Positions 35,213 through 45,150 of a stretch of 64,000 bases of DNA are shown piece after piece; the stretch's first letter is position 1, and every line of letters begins with the position of its first letter. The stretch is from Rhodopirellula baltica (lineage in GTDB: Bacteria; Planctomycetota; Planctomycetia; Pirellulales; Pirellulaceae), in NCBI GenBank assembly GCA_002901265.1, contig PPHI01000077.1, positions 57,936-121,935 on the forward strand, read 5' to 3'. Under the pieces are notes generated by a model. That model made no database searches. It was not told the origin of the DNA and saw nothing but the letters and a program-made list of their open reading frames with translations. The position numbers were made by a program, and so were the translations under genes.

Positions 35213-36406
35213 TTACTTCCCGCCTGGCATAGGTCGCATGCAAGCAAACTCGTCGGAATAAAGCGTCATCGAACGTTCGATATCTTCTCTGCCAATTTCG
35301 TCAAATATCGTCGACCACCCTTCGTGACTGTTGAAACCGAGTCCGCCCACCATCGCCGCATCAATGACGTCCATCGATTCGACAAGGCCTTCCTTTAAGA
35401 TTTGGTTGGCTTCGATCCACATTGGAATCGCAAGCAAACGTAGCACATCGCCATCGCTCCATGACTTGTTTGCAATGCGATAGGTTTCCACCAACGCCTT
35501 GGCCGCTTCGCCAAGATCAGAACTCCGCTCACCCCGGCGATAATCAAAAAGCCCCTGTTCCGCGGTACGCCCCAACAGTTTTTGCTTGACCAAAGCCGGA
35601 ACGATTGGTGACGGATTCATACGCGACGGGAACGCGTTCAAGTAAGCCCGTCCGGCATGAAACATCGTGGTCGCGCCGATCCAATCGATTAATTCCAAAG
35701 GAGAAATGGGCATCCCGTAGGCGAACGCGACGCGTTCGATTTGATCGGCGGTGGCACCACGACAAAGCAACAGCAATGCCTGGTTCAAGTACGGCGACAA
35801 CATTCGGTTGACAATAAACCCAGGCCCATCCTTGCAACGAATCGCACGTTTATGCAGCTTCGCAGCATGGTCCACGGCAAGATCGACGACCGCCGCGTCG
35901 CTGTCCGTTCCGGAGACGACTTCGACTGCCGGACGCAAATGGACTGGCATGAAAAAGTGCAGCCCACAAAGTTGTTCGGCGTTGAAGCCGTTGCCTTGAG
36001 CGATCGCGTCGATCCGCAAGGTTGATGTGTTGCTGCAAAGGATTGCCTCTGCGCCAAGTGCCGACGCCAGGTCTGCAAACAACTGCTGTTTCGCCGCAAG
36101 CTGCTCGACGATTGATTCAATCACCAACAACACATCGCATGATTGCGAATCGTCTGCTAACGGTGGCGGTTCCTTGGGGATTACAGAGATCCCGTGCATC
36201 TGTGGAAGCGGAGGCTGAATCGTTTCGATGATGACGTCGAATGCTTCGAAGCCGCGACGCGCGTTCAAGATTGCCGATTCATTTTGGTCGCACAAACAAA
36301 ACGCTTGCTTGGCAGATGCGTGGGCGTCAGCGATTGCGATCCCGACCACGCCCGATCCAATCAGAATCGTCTTCGGGTAGTGATCGGGCCAGTTGGTAGG
36401 CTGCAT
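35213..36406 (-). CDS. 3-hydroxyacyl-CoA dehydrogenase
   Basis: A 397-residue protein of the FadB/HADH type that oxidises 3-hydroxyacyl-CoA with NAD in fatty acid beta-oxidation. The N-terminal Rossmann motif is ILIGSGVVGIAIADAHAS. It is followed by CSNTSTLRIDAIA and LCGLHFFMPVHLRPAVEVV, the conserved catalytic His-containing segment. The C-terminal domain has PGFIVNRMLSPYLNQALLLL. It is longer than single-domain HADH (about 280 residues) but lacks the hydratase half of FadB, so it is like the dehydrogenase half with both C-terminal domains. The GGCT-like gene follows on the same strand. Confidence 0.85.
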   Translation of the reverse strand: MQPTNWPDHYPKTILIGSGVVGIAIADAHASAKQAFCLCDQNESAILNARRGFEAFDVIIETIQPPLPQMHGISVIPKEPPPLADDSQSCDVLLVIESIVEQLAAKQQLFADLASALGAEAILCSNTSTLRIDAIAQGNGFNAEQLCGLHFFMPVHLRPAVEVVSGTDSDAAVVDLAVDHAAKLHKRAIRCKDGPGFIVNRMLSPYLNQALLLLCRGATADQIERVAFAYGMPISPLELIDWIGATTMFHAGRAYLNAFPSRMNPSPIVPALVKQKLLGRTAEQGLFDYRRGERSSDLGEAAKALVETYRIANKSWSDGDVLRLLAIPMWIEANQILKEGLVESMDVIDAAMVGGLGFNSHEGWSTIFDEIGREDIERSMTLYSDEFACMRPMPGGK

Positions 36407-36473
36407 TGTGAAATAGGTAAATTAGACAGCGACACGAGCGTGGTAGCGATGATTTTCGAAACCTAGTTCATCA

Positions 36474-37391
36474 TCAACAAGCGACACGAGCAAGCCGACT
36501 GCCATCACAGGGGGAAGGAACGGCAACCGAAGCCGCTTGCGAGTCCAATTCGATTCTTGGCTTTTGGCCGATGAATCCGGCCCAGCCTGTAAACGTACTC
36601 GGCGGCCCAATCATCAAATCCGTCTCCGCAAGTGCATACAGATCGCCAACCGCTGAACCTGGTCCACGGGAAAGCGACAAGCCTTCGAAACACTTCTCGT
36701 CCAATGTTTCGTTGCTACACACCAAGAAGCGGACTCGACGGCCCGGGTATTGTTCTTGGATCTCCCACATCCAACGCGCATAACAGGCATCATCGAAGTA
36801 GTAACGCCCGCCCATGAAATTCGCGTAATCACCGCGCCGAATGTGAACTCCAACCAGTACATCGCAACCTTGGCGAGCAGCAGTGACACTAGAATTGACA
36901 TGAGTCTGACTCACATCGTCAAGCTTAAAGAAATCACGAATCCGCGCCCAATGCTGCATCAGCAGCTGATCACTTCTAAAACGCCAACCTTGCAATAGCA
37001 CTGGACGTCCGCAGCGAATCGCATCCCCAAACCGATCTCCCAATAAGTCACAGCTCTCATCCTTCGCGAGCCGAATCACTTGGCATGGGACTCGGCGCAA
37101 ACCAGAAAGGTACAAGGCTTTGGTTGTAATCTCGACCGCATGACTGACAGCATTTCGTTGCCGCCGCGTCGGGTGGGAACCATCATTACCAATTCGACCG
37201 GCTGCATTGCTGGGACTTCCGCCGAGATACCGGCACCAAAGATCCTGTCGGGTGCTAGGGAACAAATCCGCATACTCAGAAAAACACGGATTCCGCAGTT
37301 CGACCCCATAGTGTTCTGCAGCGGCAATCAAATGTGCAAACAAGAACAGGCGGTTGCCAAGTTGTCCGTAGCGTCGGGCGATGACCAGCAT
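36474..37391 (-). CDS. GT11-family glycosyltransferase (alpha-1,2-fucosyltransferase-like)
   Basis: A 305-residue protein. The N-terminus RRYGQLGNRLFLFAHLIAAA matches the GT11 opening (GxLGNxLF). The donor-binding motif is VLVGVHIRRGDYANF (HxRRxD type), followed by YYFDDACYARWMWEI. A late segment AETDLMIGPPSTFTGWAGF matches the conserved C-terminal part. GT11 enzymes transfer fucose from GDP-fucose, often onto LPS or capsule glycans. GDP-fucose genes are not in this window. It stands alone and lies 67 bases after the dehydrogenase start, same strand. Confidence 0.8.
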   Translation of the reverse strand: MLVIARRYGQLGNRLFLFAHLIAAAEHYGVELRNPCFSEYADLFPSTRQDLWCRYLGGSPSNAAGRIGNDGSHPTRRQRNAVSHAVEITTKALYLSGLRRVPCQVIRLAKDESCDLLGDRFGDAIRCGRPVLLQGWRFRSDQLLMQHWARIRDFFKLDDVSQTHVNSSVTAARQGCDVLVGVHIRRGDYANFMGGRYYFDDACYARWMWEIQEQYPGRRVRFLVCSNETLDEKCFEGLSLSRGPGSAVGDLYALAETDLMIGPPSTFTGWAGFIGQKPRIELDSQAASVAVPSPCDGSRLARVAC

Positions 37392-37616
37392 GTCTGTTAA
37401 CTCGGTGTGGGACCAGCAGCAATTAGTTCGCCGCTTTTACCTGGATTGCCATCATCGCGGCAAGCCCGGCGGGGAGACGGTACGCCACATCAACAAATCC
37501 GACGAATTTCTGATTGGGCTTGCAGTCAGGTGTCGAAAAGTGCGATAGCAAGGATCAACGGGCTTGATTGGTGACCGGCCCCGCTGAAGATGCATATCCC
37601 TGAAAGAGCTATTGCG

Positions 37617-38066
37617 ATGAAAATCCGTTCTGCCGCTTTCGCCACCGCGGTCTTAACGACGTTGTTGGTGCTTCCCCCTTCGTATTCGCTCGCAGACGAA
37701 ACCGCCCCCGAACTCCCTCCCCCAAGTCCAGTTTCTCAGGTGATGAACAACCTGAACCCAATGAACTGGAAGATGCCGTCGCTGGGCAGCATCCTGCCGA
37801 ACAAGGAAGAGAAGGATCGCGTGATTACCAAGAAAAACAACTTGGTGACCGAGGTTTCGACGACGGCGAAAAAGAGCTGGCAACGAACCAAAGAGACGCT
37901 GAACCCAATGCGTCTGATCCCTGCGGGCTTTCGCCAAAACACGACGACAGCACCTGCCGAGCCGAAATCCGAGAGCTTCTTTAGCAAACTGCTGAATCCG
38001 TTCCCGCCGAAAGAAGAAGAGTCTCCAACAGTCACCGAGTGGCTGAAGCAAGACCCGATCAAATAA
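37617..38066 (+). CDS. Secreted hypothetical protein
   Basis: The ATG at 37617 gives 149 residues with a signal peptide (IRSAAFATAVLTTLLVLPPS, ending SLADE); the frame opens at 37590. The rest is Pro/Lys-rich and contains two similar motifs, NNLNPMNWKMPSLGS and KETLNPMRLIPAGF, separated by a helix (KKNNLVTEVSTTAKKSW). The protein looks lineage-specific, and no function can be assigned. The gap before it (37392-37616) holds nothing recognised. Confidence 0.65.
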   Translation: MKIRSAAFATAVLTTLLVLPPSYSLADETAPELPPPSPVSQVMNNLNPMNWKMPSLGSILPNKEEKDRVITKKNNLVTEVSTTAKKSWQRTKETLNPMRLIPAGFRQNTTTAPAEPKSESFFSKLLNPFPPKEEESPTVTEWLKQDPIK

Positions 38067-38294
38067 CGCCGCGTTTCGCATGCGACTGATCTGGCAGATT
38101 GCGGCAACGCAACGCATCTGCCTGGAAAGCGTCCGCCTGGAGAATCGTCAAGGTAAAATTTGACGCCAGTGCTGCGAGGGACGGGCAAGCGTGGTAGACT
38201 AAACGTCCTACCCGCCTTCCGCTCTGACCTCTGCCGAAAAGCAACGCGTCTGCTTCAGACGCCCTGCTCCTCGGCACCCGCCTGTAGATCAGTC

Positions 38295-40574
38295 ATGCGA
38301 ACCTCCCTGTATAGCACCACGCTTATCGCAGCGTGGTTTCTAATTTCGGCTCTCCCTTCGCTACAGGCGACAGAACTCGATTCACAGGAATCGCACCAGG
38401 AGTTCACAACCGATGTGATGCCGGTGCTGTCGAAAGCTGGCTGCAACCTAGGCACATGCCACGGGAACCTGAACGGCAAAGGCGGTCTCAAGCTCTCGTT
38501 ACGCGGTCAAGACCCTGCGTTTGACTACCATGCTTTGGTGAGAGCATCACGCGGACGCCGCATCAGTGTTGCCTCGCCAGAACGCAGCCTGATTCTGATG
38601 AAAGCCGTTGGCGAAGTACCTCACGGCGGCGGGCTTCGTTTGGACCGCGAAAGTGAGCACTACGAAATCCTTTCCGATTGGTTGCGTGAAGGAGCATCTG
38701 GTCCGTCCGGAACCGCAGCGACACTGGTTCACTTAGAAGTCTCGCCAATCGAAGCGATCGTCGCCGATCCGCAGTCGCAAGTTCAAGTCAGAGCCGTGGC
38801 GACGTTTTCCGACGGAACGATTCGAGATGTCACTGACACTGCTTGCTACGAACTGTCAAATCTAAACGCCGAGGTCGCTCCGAACGGCTTGGTCACTCGC
38901 AAGAAACATGGCGAGACAACTCTGATTGTCAGGTACCTGCAAAAACAGCAGCCGATTCCAATTGCGTTCATCCAATCTCGCCCCGACTTTCAGTGGCAGG
39001 CTCCCGCACCAGCCAACGAAATCGATACGCACGTTTTCGCAAAGCTGCAACGACTGCGGCTGAACCCGTCCGCCCCGTGCGATGATTCGGTATTTGTCCG
39101 CCGCGCGTATTTGGATGCGATCGGTAAAGCACCAACCTCCGCCGAGGCCAAAGCGTTTGTCACCAGCGAGAATCCCAATAAGCGCACGGAACTGGTTGAC
39201 CAGCTTTTGCAACGACCTGAGTTTGCCGATTTCTGGGCACTGAAGTACGCCGACATTTTGCGGACCGAAGAAAAAGTACTCGACACAAAAGGAGTCGAAG
39301 TTTTTCACGGTTGGATTCGAGAGAACATCGCTTCGGCAAAGCCCATTGACCAATTTGTCCGAGAATTGGTGACATCGTCCGGCAGCAGCTTTGACAACCC
39401 GCCTGCAAACTATTACCGGGCCAATCGCGATCCGTCGACGCGGGGCGAAACCACGGCGCGGCTCTTCCTGGGTACTCGTTTGCAATGCGCCAAGTGCCAC
39501 AATCACCCCTTCGATCGCTGGACGCAGGAAGATTACTACCAATGGGCGTCGCTGTTCTCACAAATGAAATACGAAGGTAGCGATGCCAAGCGTCAGGACG
39601 ACCTCGATAAGAACGAAATCCCCGGTGACGAAACAGTTCTGATTACGAAAAACGACGAAGTCAAAAACCCCAACACCAGCCAAATCGCACCTCCCAAGTT
39701 TCTCGGTGGCAGCCAACTGTCCGAAGATCAGCAACAGAGCCGATTGACTGAACTGGCCGGCTGGATGACGTCGCCACAGAACGACCTGTTCGTCAAGTCA
39801 CAAGCGAACTTCATTTGGTACCAGTTCTTTGGCCTGGGCGTCGTTGACCCGATCGACGATTTCCGATTGACGAACCCGGCAAGCAACCCGCCACTCATGC
39901 AAACGCTTGCCAAAGAATTGGTCAAAAGCGAATTTGACCTTCGCAGCCTGGTCGCCTTCATCATGAAGTCGCAGACTTATCAACTGGCATCGGAGCCGAA
40001 CGAGACGAACGCGTTCGATCACACTAGCTATTCGCATGCCTCGGTGCGGCGTTTACCAGCCGAAGTCATCTTGGACATGCAAAGCGATGTGCTTGGTGTC
40101 CCCGCCGAATTCCTCGGCCAAGAAAAAGGCATCCGCGCAGTTCAACTGCCTGGAGTACTCAGCAAGCAAGCTCGACGCAAAGGACCCAATGACGGTGATC
40201 GGTTCCTCAAAACGTTTGGCAAGCCGGATCGAATTCTCGCTTGCGACTGCGAGCGATCCAACGAGACAACGCTCAAGCAAGTGCTGATGCTGATCGGCGA
40301 AGGCTTGAACGAACGAATCGTGTCGCCAAGCAACCGTGTCACCGAACTGGCCACGTCCGATCGAAGTGACAACGACGTGGTGGAAGAGCTGTACTGGTCG
40401 GCGCTCTCACGTCCGCCAACCGAAACGGAAATGGCGGCAGCGACAGCCATGATCGCGGGGCACAACGAACAAGCATCGCCTGACGAGAACGGCACCAGCA
40501 ACAATCGCTTGGTTGCCTTGCAAGACCTCGCCTGGGCACTGCTGAACGCCAAAGAATTCCTGTTTCGCCGTTAG
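38295..40574 (+). CDS. DUF1549/DUF1553 protein with heme c motifs and BIG2 domain
   Basis: The ATG at 38295 gives 759 residues with a signal peptide (about residues 1-25). Near the N-terminus is a CxxxxCH heme-like motif, CNLGTCH (50-56), typical of the planctomycete cytochrome that heads this family. A BIG2-like Ig domain follows (about 135-220). DUF1549 covers about 235-445 and contains a second motif, CAKCH at 398-402. DUF1553 makes up most of the C-terminal half. It is paired with the DUF1501 gene 43 bases downstream. Such pairs are abundant in Planctomycetota and are predicted to act in periplasmic breakdown of complex substrates, but no member has a settled activity. Confidence 0.88.
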   Translation: MRTSLYSTTLIAAWFLISALPSLQATELDSQESHQEFTTDVMPVLSKAGCNLGTCHGNLNGKGGLKLSLRGQDPAFDYHALVRASRGRRISVASPERSLILMKAVGEVPHGGGLRLDRESEHYEILSDWLREGASGPSGTAATLVHLEVSPIEAIVADPQSQVQVRAVATFSDGTIRDVTDTACYELSNLNAEVAPNGLVTRKKHGETTLIVRYLQKQQPIPIAFIQSRPDFQWQAPAPANEIDTHVFAKLQRLRLNPSAPCDDSVFVRRAYLDAIGKAPTSAEAKAFVTSENPNKRTELVDQLLQRPEFADFWALKYADILRTEEKVLDTKGVEVFHGWIRENIASAKPIDQFVRELVTSSGSSFDNPPANYYRANRDPSTRGETTARLFLGTRLQCAKCHNHPFDRWTQEDYYQWASLFSQMKYEGSDAKRQDDLDKNEIPGDETVLITKNDEVKNPNTSQIAPPKFLGGSQLSEDQQQSRLTELAGWMTSPQNDLFVKSQANFIWYQFFGLGVVDPIDDFRLTNPASNPPLMQTLAKELVKSEFDLRSLVAFIMKSQTYQLASEPNETNAFDHTSYSHASVRRLPAEVILDMQSDVLGVPAEFLGQEKGIRAVQLPGVLSKQARRKGPNDGDRFLKTFGKPDRILACDCERSNETTLKQVLMLIGEGLNERIVSPSNRVTELATSDRSDNDVVEELYWSALSRPPTETEMAAATAMIAGHNEQASPDENGTSNNRLVALQDLAWALLNAKEFLFRR

Positions 40575-40617
40575 CGGACCGCTGATCCAATTTACCGATC
40601 GCCCTAAGAGTCAAACG

Positions 40618-41982
40618 ATGACATTTTCTGCAATCAATCGGCGAGCCGCGATTCGAGTCGGTGGGGCTGGAATGCTTGGGATGAACATGCCCAAACTGCT
40701 CCGGGCGGCCGATCAATCCGGCTCGATCAAGCCACGTGCGAAGTCGGTGATTTTCCTGTTCCAGTGGGGCGGCCCCAGCCAACTGGACACGTTCGACATG
40801 AAACCGAACGCCCCGGAAAAGGTACGTAGTCCCTATCGGCCGATTTCCACGAGCGCCCCCGGCATTCAGATCTGCGAGCTGATGCCCGAGATGGCCAAGC
40901 GGATGCATCATTGCTCGTTGATTCGCACGATGACGCACACGATGAACAACCATGCGTCGGCAGGATACTATGCCCTCAGCGGTCACAAACCACCGACCGA
41001 CGACCAACGTCTACGTGATTCCTTAGACTTGTACCCCGCGTACGGAAGCGTTGTCGATCACTTGGCCCCGAACACCAATGGCATGCCAACGTTTGTTGCG
41101 TATCCACACGTGATTCGCGACGGTTCGGTCGTGCCTGCGCAGCACGCAAGCTTTCTTGGCAAGCGACATGATCCGCTGCGTTTCTTGGAAGACCCAAACG
41201 ACCAAAGCTTCAAACTGCCCGAGCTGAGCCTTCCACAAGGCCTGTCGATCGATCGCCTGCATCGACGTCGCGAGATGCAAAAATTGATTGATCAGCAAAC
41301 CAAGATCCTCGAATACTCCGACCGTGCCAACGGGTTTGACGATTACTACCAACGCGCGATGTCAATGCTGACATCGGACCGCGTTCGCAAAGCGTTTGAC
41401 TTGTCCTCGGAACCGGAACAAGTACGCGATCGCTATGGCAGAACGACGTATGGTCAAAGCTGTTTATTGGCGCGCCGATTGGTCGAAGCCGGTGTGAAGT
41501 TCACCACCGTTTACTTCTCAGCGAGCATCGGCGGACGACGAGTAAACGAGGGCGGCTGGGACACTCACGGCTTCGACAACACGCGGATGTACGAGATCGT
41601 CAACAACTATCAACTGCCGATCACCGATCAAACGCTGCCAACGTTGCTCGACGATCTGGAGGAACGCGGGTTGCTGGACGAAACGCTGGTCGTTTGGATG
41701 GGCGAGTTCGGACGAACGCCCGATATCAACAAAAACATCAGCCGCGATCACTGGCCGCGGTGCTACACCACTCTGCTAGCCGGCGGCGGTGTAAAAGGCG
41801 GATACGTGTATGGAACGTCGGACGAGCATGCCCGGATGCCTGCCGAAAATCCGGTCAAACCGGAAGACCTCGCCGCGACGATCTTTCATTTGCTTGGCAT
41901 CGATCCGCTGACGGAAATTTACGACCGCGACCATCGCCCACTCGTGATCGGCGGCGACACGATCTACGACCTGTTCGCATAG
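40618..41982 (+). CDS. DUF1501 protein
   Basis: A 454-residue member of DUF1501, the constant partner of DUF1549/1553 proteins in Planctomycetota. The N-terminus INRRAAIRVGGAGMLGMNMP has the RR pair and hydrophobic stretch of a Tat-like signal. The conserved core includes FLFQWGGPSQLDTFDMKP, MNNHASAGYYALSGHKPP, GWDTHGFDNTRMYEIVNN, VWMGEFGRTPDINKN and a late AATIFHLLGIDP. The alkaline-phosphatase-like fold of sulfatases is suspected for this family because of these motifs, but this is inference. Spacing to the upstream gene fits one transcript. Confidence 0.9.
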   Translation: MTFSAINRRAAIRVGGAGMLGMNMPKLLRAADQSGSIKPRAKSVIFLFQWGGPSQLDTFDMKPNAPEKVRSPYRPISTSAPGIQICELMPEMAKRMHHCSLIRTMTHTMNNHASAGYYALSGHKPPTDDQRLRDSLDLYPAYGSVVDHLAPNTNGMPTFVAYPHVIRDGSVVPAQHASFLGKRHDPLRFLEDPNDQSFKLPELSLPQGLSIDRLHRRREMQKLIDQQTKILEYSDRANGFDDYYQRAMSMLTSDRVRKAFDLSSEPEQVRDRYGRTTYGQSCLLARRLVEAGVKFTTVYFSASIGGRRVNEGGWDTHGFDNTRMYEIVNNYQLPITDQTLPTLLDDLEERGLLDETLVVWMGEFGRTPDINKNISRDHWPRCYTTLLAGGGVKGGYVYGTSDEHARMPAENPVKPEDLAATIFHLLGIDPLTEIYDRDHRPLVIGGDTIYDLFA

Positions 41983-42272
41983 TCCCCAACCGTCCTGGCG
42001 GCGGGGATCGGTCTGCCAACAAAGTCGCGTCCGCTGAAAGTTCTTGGCAAAGCTGACCTCTCCCTCGCCAGCGTCCGATTGTTATAAACGGTCGTGGCGC
42101 AGAAGCCAGTTGATGACCCAGTGTCGCCTTTCCTTCCGTGAAAGTAGCGTTCTTCCCCGCTGTTTTTGCGTTGCATCAGGCGACTTTTGGGCAGAGTAAA
42201 TCTGCAGGTCAACCGGCAGCTTGCCCTAGCCACGTGTTCTGTTTTCATCACTCGGATTGACTATTGTCGCGT
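41983..42272. other. Intergenic region with hairpin repeat
   Basis: The 290-base gap contains copy 6 of the CTTTCGC/GCGAAAG element (42122). No other structure recognised. Confidence 0.4.
42122..42155 (-). repeat. CTTTCGC/GCGAAAG hairpin repeat, copy 6 (degenerate)
   Basis: tgtcgcctttccttccgtga then aagtagcgttctt. The stem has substitutions (ctttcct/tgaaag), but the flanks, including cccagtgtcgcc, match the other copies in reverse orientation. Confidence 0.65.
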
Positions 42273-44423
42273 ATGGACGAGCAAACCCTCCGTCAGATCG
42301 CAGAGCAGCTGGAACTGCCTCTCAAACAGGTTCGTGCCGCTGTCGAGCTCCTCGAAGCGGGAAACACGATTCCGTTTATCGCCCGTTATCGAAAAGAAGT
42401 CACCGGCGGGCTCGACGAAATCGCGTTGCGCGCGATCGAAGACGCCGTTGAACGCGAAAACGCACTCGCCGCACGCAAGACAACCGTTCTGAAATCGATC
42501 GATGAGCAAGGCCTGCTGACAGACTCGCTGCGAAAGAAAATCGAAGCCTGCACCGATATCAAAACACTCGAAGCGATCTACCTGCCGTTCAAACCAAAAC
42601 GACGTACCCGCGCGACAATCGCCCGCGAACGCGGACTGCAACCGCTCGCAGATCTGCTCCTCAGCGCTGGCAAATTGGGCAAGTCAAAAAAAGACGTGCT
42701 GGCGTCTTATGTGAATGCCAAGAACGAAGTCCCTGATGGGGACAGTGCGCTCGCCGGTGCGCTGGACATCATCGCCGAGCAGTGGTCCGAAGAACCCGAG
42801 ACACGGACTTGGCTGGCTGAAAAGTCGATGAAGTTCGGTAAAGTCACTTCGACGATCAAACGCGGTAAAAAGACCGCCGAAGGTGCTGAAAAGTTCGAGC
42901 AGTATTTTGATCGCCAAGAATCAGCCGGCCGTATTCCGGGGCACCGCCTGCTCGCGATGATGCGTGGCGCCGGCGAAGGTTTGCTGCGTCTGAATGTCCA
43001 GCTCGAAGGCGATCGTGAACTGACCGATCTTAAACGCAAGCTCGTTCCCAATCGCAACGGTGACTTTGCAAACGAACTGCTCGATTGTGTCGACGATTGT
43101 TTCGAGCGTCTCTTGATGCCAGCGACCGAATCGGCCGTGCTCGCCGAATTGAAAGAACGCGCCGACGAGGAAGCGATCGAAGTGTTTGGCAAAAACTTGC
43201 ACGAGTTGCTGATGTCGGCACCGGCAGGTCCTCGTGTCACGCTGGGTATCGATCCGGGCTTCCGAACGGGCTGCAAAGTTGCCGTCATCGACGGGACGGG
43301 AAAGTTTCTGGAGAACACAACGATCTATCCGACTGCTCCGAAGAACGACACGCAAGGCGCCTCGGCTTCGCTGCTGCGTCTGATCAAAAAGCACAATGTG
43401 GAATTGATCGCGATCGGCAACGGAACCGCTTCCCGCGAAACCGACGCCTTCGTCGGCGACGTGATCAAGCAAAACAAGCTTGATGCGACCAAAGTCATGG
43501 TCAGTGAATCGGGCGCGTCAATCTATTCGGCAAGCGAGCTTGCGGTGAAAGAGTTCCCCGACTTGGACATCACCGTCCGCGGCGCGATCAGCATCGCACG
43601 GCGGCTGCAAGATCCGCTCGCCGAGCTCGTTAAAACCGACCCGAAATCGATCGGCGTTGGCCAGTACCAGCACGACGTCAATCAAACACGGCTGCGAAAA
43701 TGCCTGGACCGGACGGTCGAATCGTGCGTCAACCAAGTCGGAGTGGACTTGAACACGGCCAGCGTTTCGCTGCTGTCGTATGTTGCGGGAATCGGCCCCA
43801 AGCTCGCCGAGAAAATCGTCGCGTATCGTGACGAACAAGGCCAATTCAAAAATCGCAAGCAGCTTACCGCTGTGCCGAAGCTCGGTAAAAAAGCGTTCGA
43901 ACAGGCGGCGGGGTTCTTGCGCATTCGTGGTGGTGATCAACCACTCGACGGATCCGCCGTTCACCCGGAAAGCTATCCGCTGGTCGAACAGATGGCCAAA
44001 CGCTTGAAGACCGACTTAAAAGCAATGGTTGGCAACGCGACCTTGTCGACCAAGATTCGTGCCGAAGACTTTGTCGATGACCGATTCGGCTTGCCAACCG
44101 TCAAAGACATCATATCCGAGCTTGGCAAACCCGGCCGCGATCCCCGTCAAGAATTCCGAGCTGTCAAGTTTGACGATGCACTCAACAGCATCGAAGACCT
44201 TCGCGCCGGCTTGGTCCTCGAAGGAGTCGTGACCAATGTGACTCACTTCGGCGCATTTGTGGACATTGGCGTCCATCAAGATGGTTTGATCCACGTCTCG
44301 CAGTTGTCCAACGAGTTCGTCTCGGACCCGAACGCAGTCGTTTCGGTCGGCGAAGTCGTCCGAGTCAAAGTCGTCGATGTCGACGTCGAACGGAAACGCA
44401 TCGGACTGACACGTAAGTTCTGA
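42273..44423 (+). CDS. tex: Tex-family RNA-binding transcription accessory protein
   Basis: A 716-residue Tex homologue (ATG 42273; a TTG lies nine bases upstream). The N-terminal helical Tex domain (TIPFIARYRKEVTGGLDE) is followed by a YqgF-like RNase H fold opening TLGIDPGFRTGCKVAVID, then helix-hairpin-helix repeats (AGIGPKLAEKIVAYRDEQGQ) and a C-terminal S1 RNA-binding domain (VTNVTHFGAFVDIGVHQDG). Tex proteins bind nucleic acid and influence transcription and toxin expression in several bacteria. The length and domain order are normal. It ends 14 bases from the convergent YhcH-type gene. Confidence 0.95.
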   Translation: MDEQTLRQIAEQLELPLKQVRAAVELLEAGNTIPFIARYRKEVTGGLDEIALRAIEDAVERENALAARKTTVLKSIDEQGLLTDSLRKKIEACTDIKTLEAIYLPFKPKRRTRATIARERGLQPLADLLLSAGKLGKSKKDVLASYVNAKNEVPDGDSALAGALDIIAEQWSEEPETRTWLAEKSMKFGKVTSTIKRGKKTAEGAEKFEQYFDRQESAGRIPGHRLLAMMRGAGEGLLRLNVQLEGDRELTDLKRKLVPNRNGDFANELLDCVDDCFERLLMPATESAVLAELKERADEEAIEVFGKNLHELLMSAPAGPRVTLGIDPGFRTGCKVAVIDGTGKFLENTTIYPTAPKNDTQGASASLLRLIKKHNVELIAIGNGTASRETDAFVGDVIKQNKLDATKVMVSESGASIYSASELAVKEFPDLDITVRGAISIARRLQDPLAELVKTDPKSIGVGQYQHDVNQTRLRKCLDRTVESCVNQVGVDLNTASVSLLSYVAGIGPKLAEKIVAYRDEQGQFKNRKQLTAVPKLGKKAFEQAAGFLRIRGGDQPLDGSAVHPESYPLVEQMAKRLKTDLKAMVGNATLSTKIRAEDFVDDRFGLPTVKDIISELGKPGRDPRQEFRAVKFDDALNSIEDLRAGLVLEGVVTNVTHFGAFVDIGVHQDGLIHVSQLSNEFVSDPNAVVSVGEVVRVKVVDVDVERKRIGLTRKF

Positions 44424-44437
44424 ATGACGACTGCGAA

Positions 44438-44887
44438 CTAGTCGAGTTTGACTTTCACCACGACCTTTTTCATCGAGGTCGTGGCGGCGAGCGGTGCGTG
44501 CACGTCTTCGGGATAAAAGATAGCGAACGAGCCTGCGGGAACCCGGCACCAACAGTCCGGCCGGTCGAAGTAGAACGCAAGGTCTTTTTCCGCGTCATAA
44601 GCTTGCTTCGGACGCTCGCAGGCTTCCAGAGGCCGCCAGCCCATCACATCAAAGCCCGATACGACGTATTGAATGTCGATGTACTTGCGGTGAGCTTCTA
44701 AGACGGCATCCGCTTGGCCATTTCCAAATCCAGCCCAAGCGATTGCGAACAGATCATCACCGTCGATTTCGTGCCGACCTTCCGCAAAGTTGCTTGGTGA
44801 CAGCGAACGCAAATACTCAAACGCCTTCGCAAAACGCGGATGAAGTGCCTGGTACCGCCCGGCCTCTGCAAGTGTTGACACAATCAT
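44438..44887 (-). CDS. YhcH/YjgK/YiaL family (TabA-like) beta-barrel protein
   Basis: A 149-residue cupin-like protein with the family pattern: a helical start (RFAKAFEYLRSLSPSNFAEG), then HEIDGDDLFAIAWAGF, the HRKYIDIQYVVSGFDVMGW segment with conserved His, and FAIFYPEDVHAPLAA, whose His is a likely metal ligand. E. coli relatives are linked to sugar-acid metabolism (YiaL) or biofilm (TabA). It is a single gene here, so the substrate cannot be guessed. Confidence 0.9.
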   Translation of the reverse strand: MIVSTLAEAGRYQALHPRFAKAFEYLRSLSPSNFAEGRHEIDGDDLFAIAWAGFGNGQADAVLEAHRKYIDIQYVVSGFDVMGWRPLEACERPKQAYDAEKDLAFYFDRPDCWCRVPAGSFAIFYPEDVHAPLAATTSMKKVVVKVKLD

Positions 44888-45150
44888 GGGTAAATCCGAT
44901 CCGTGGTTAGTGAGCGACGTAGTTGTTCGGGGCAGATTAAATCAACGAGCCGCCCTCACGCAATCCGGCTCGCCGCTGCGGTCAAGCTTCTCTGCCACAC
45001 CGCTCAGCGTTTTCCGTCTGAACGCCGATGCCTACCAAGGCACTTTTGGCTTTTCCAAGTCAAAATGGCCGCTGTTTTGCTGCGAGGATCGAGCAAGTCG
45101 GTTTATGATAGGGGGCCAATTCCCTCCTACCGTTTCAACTCAGTCCCTCC

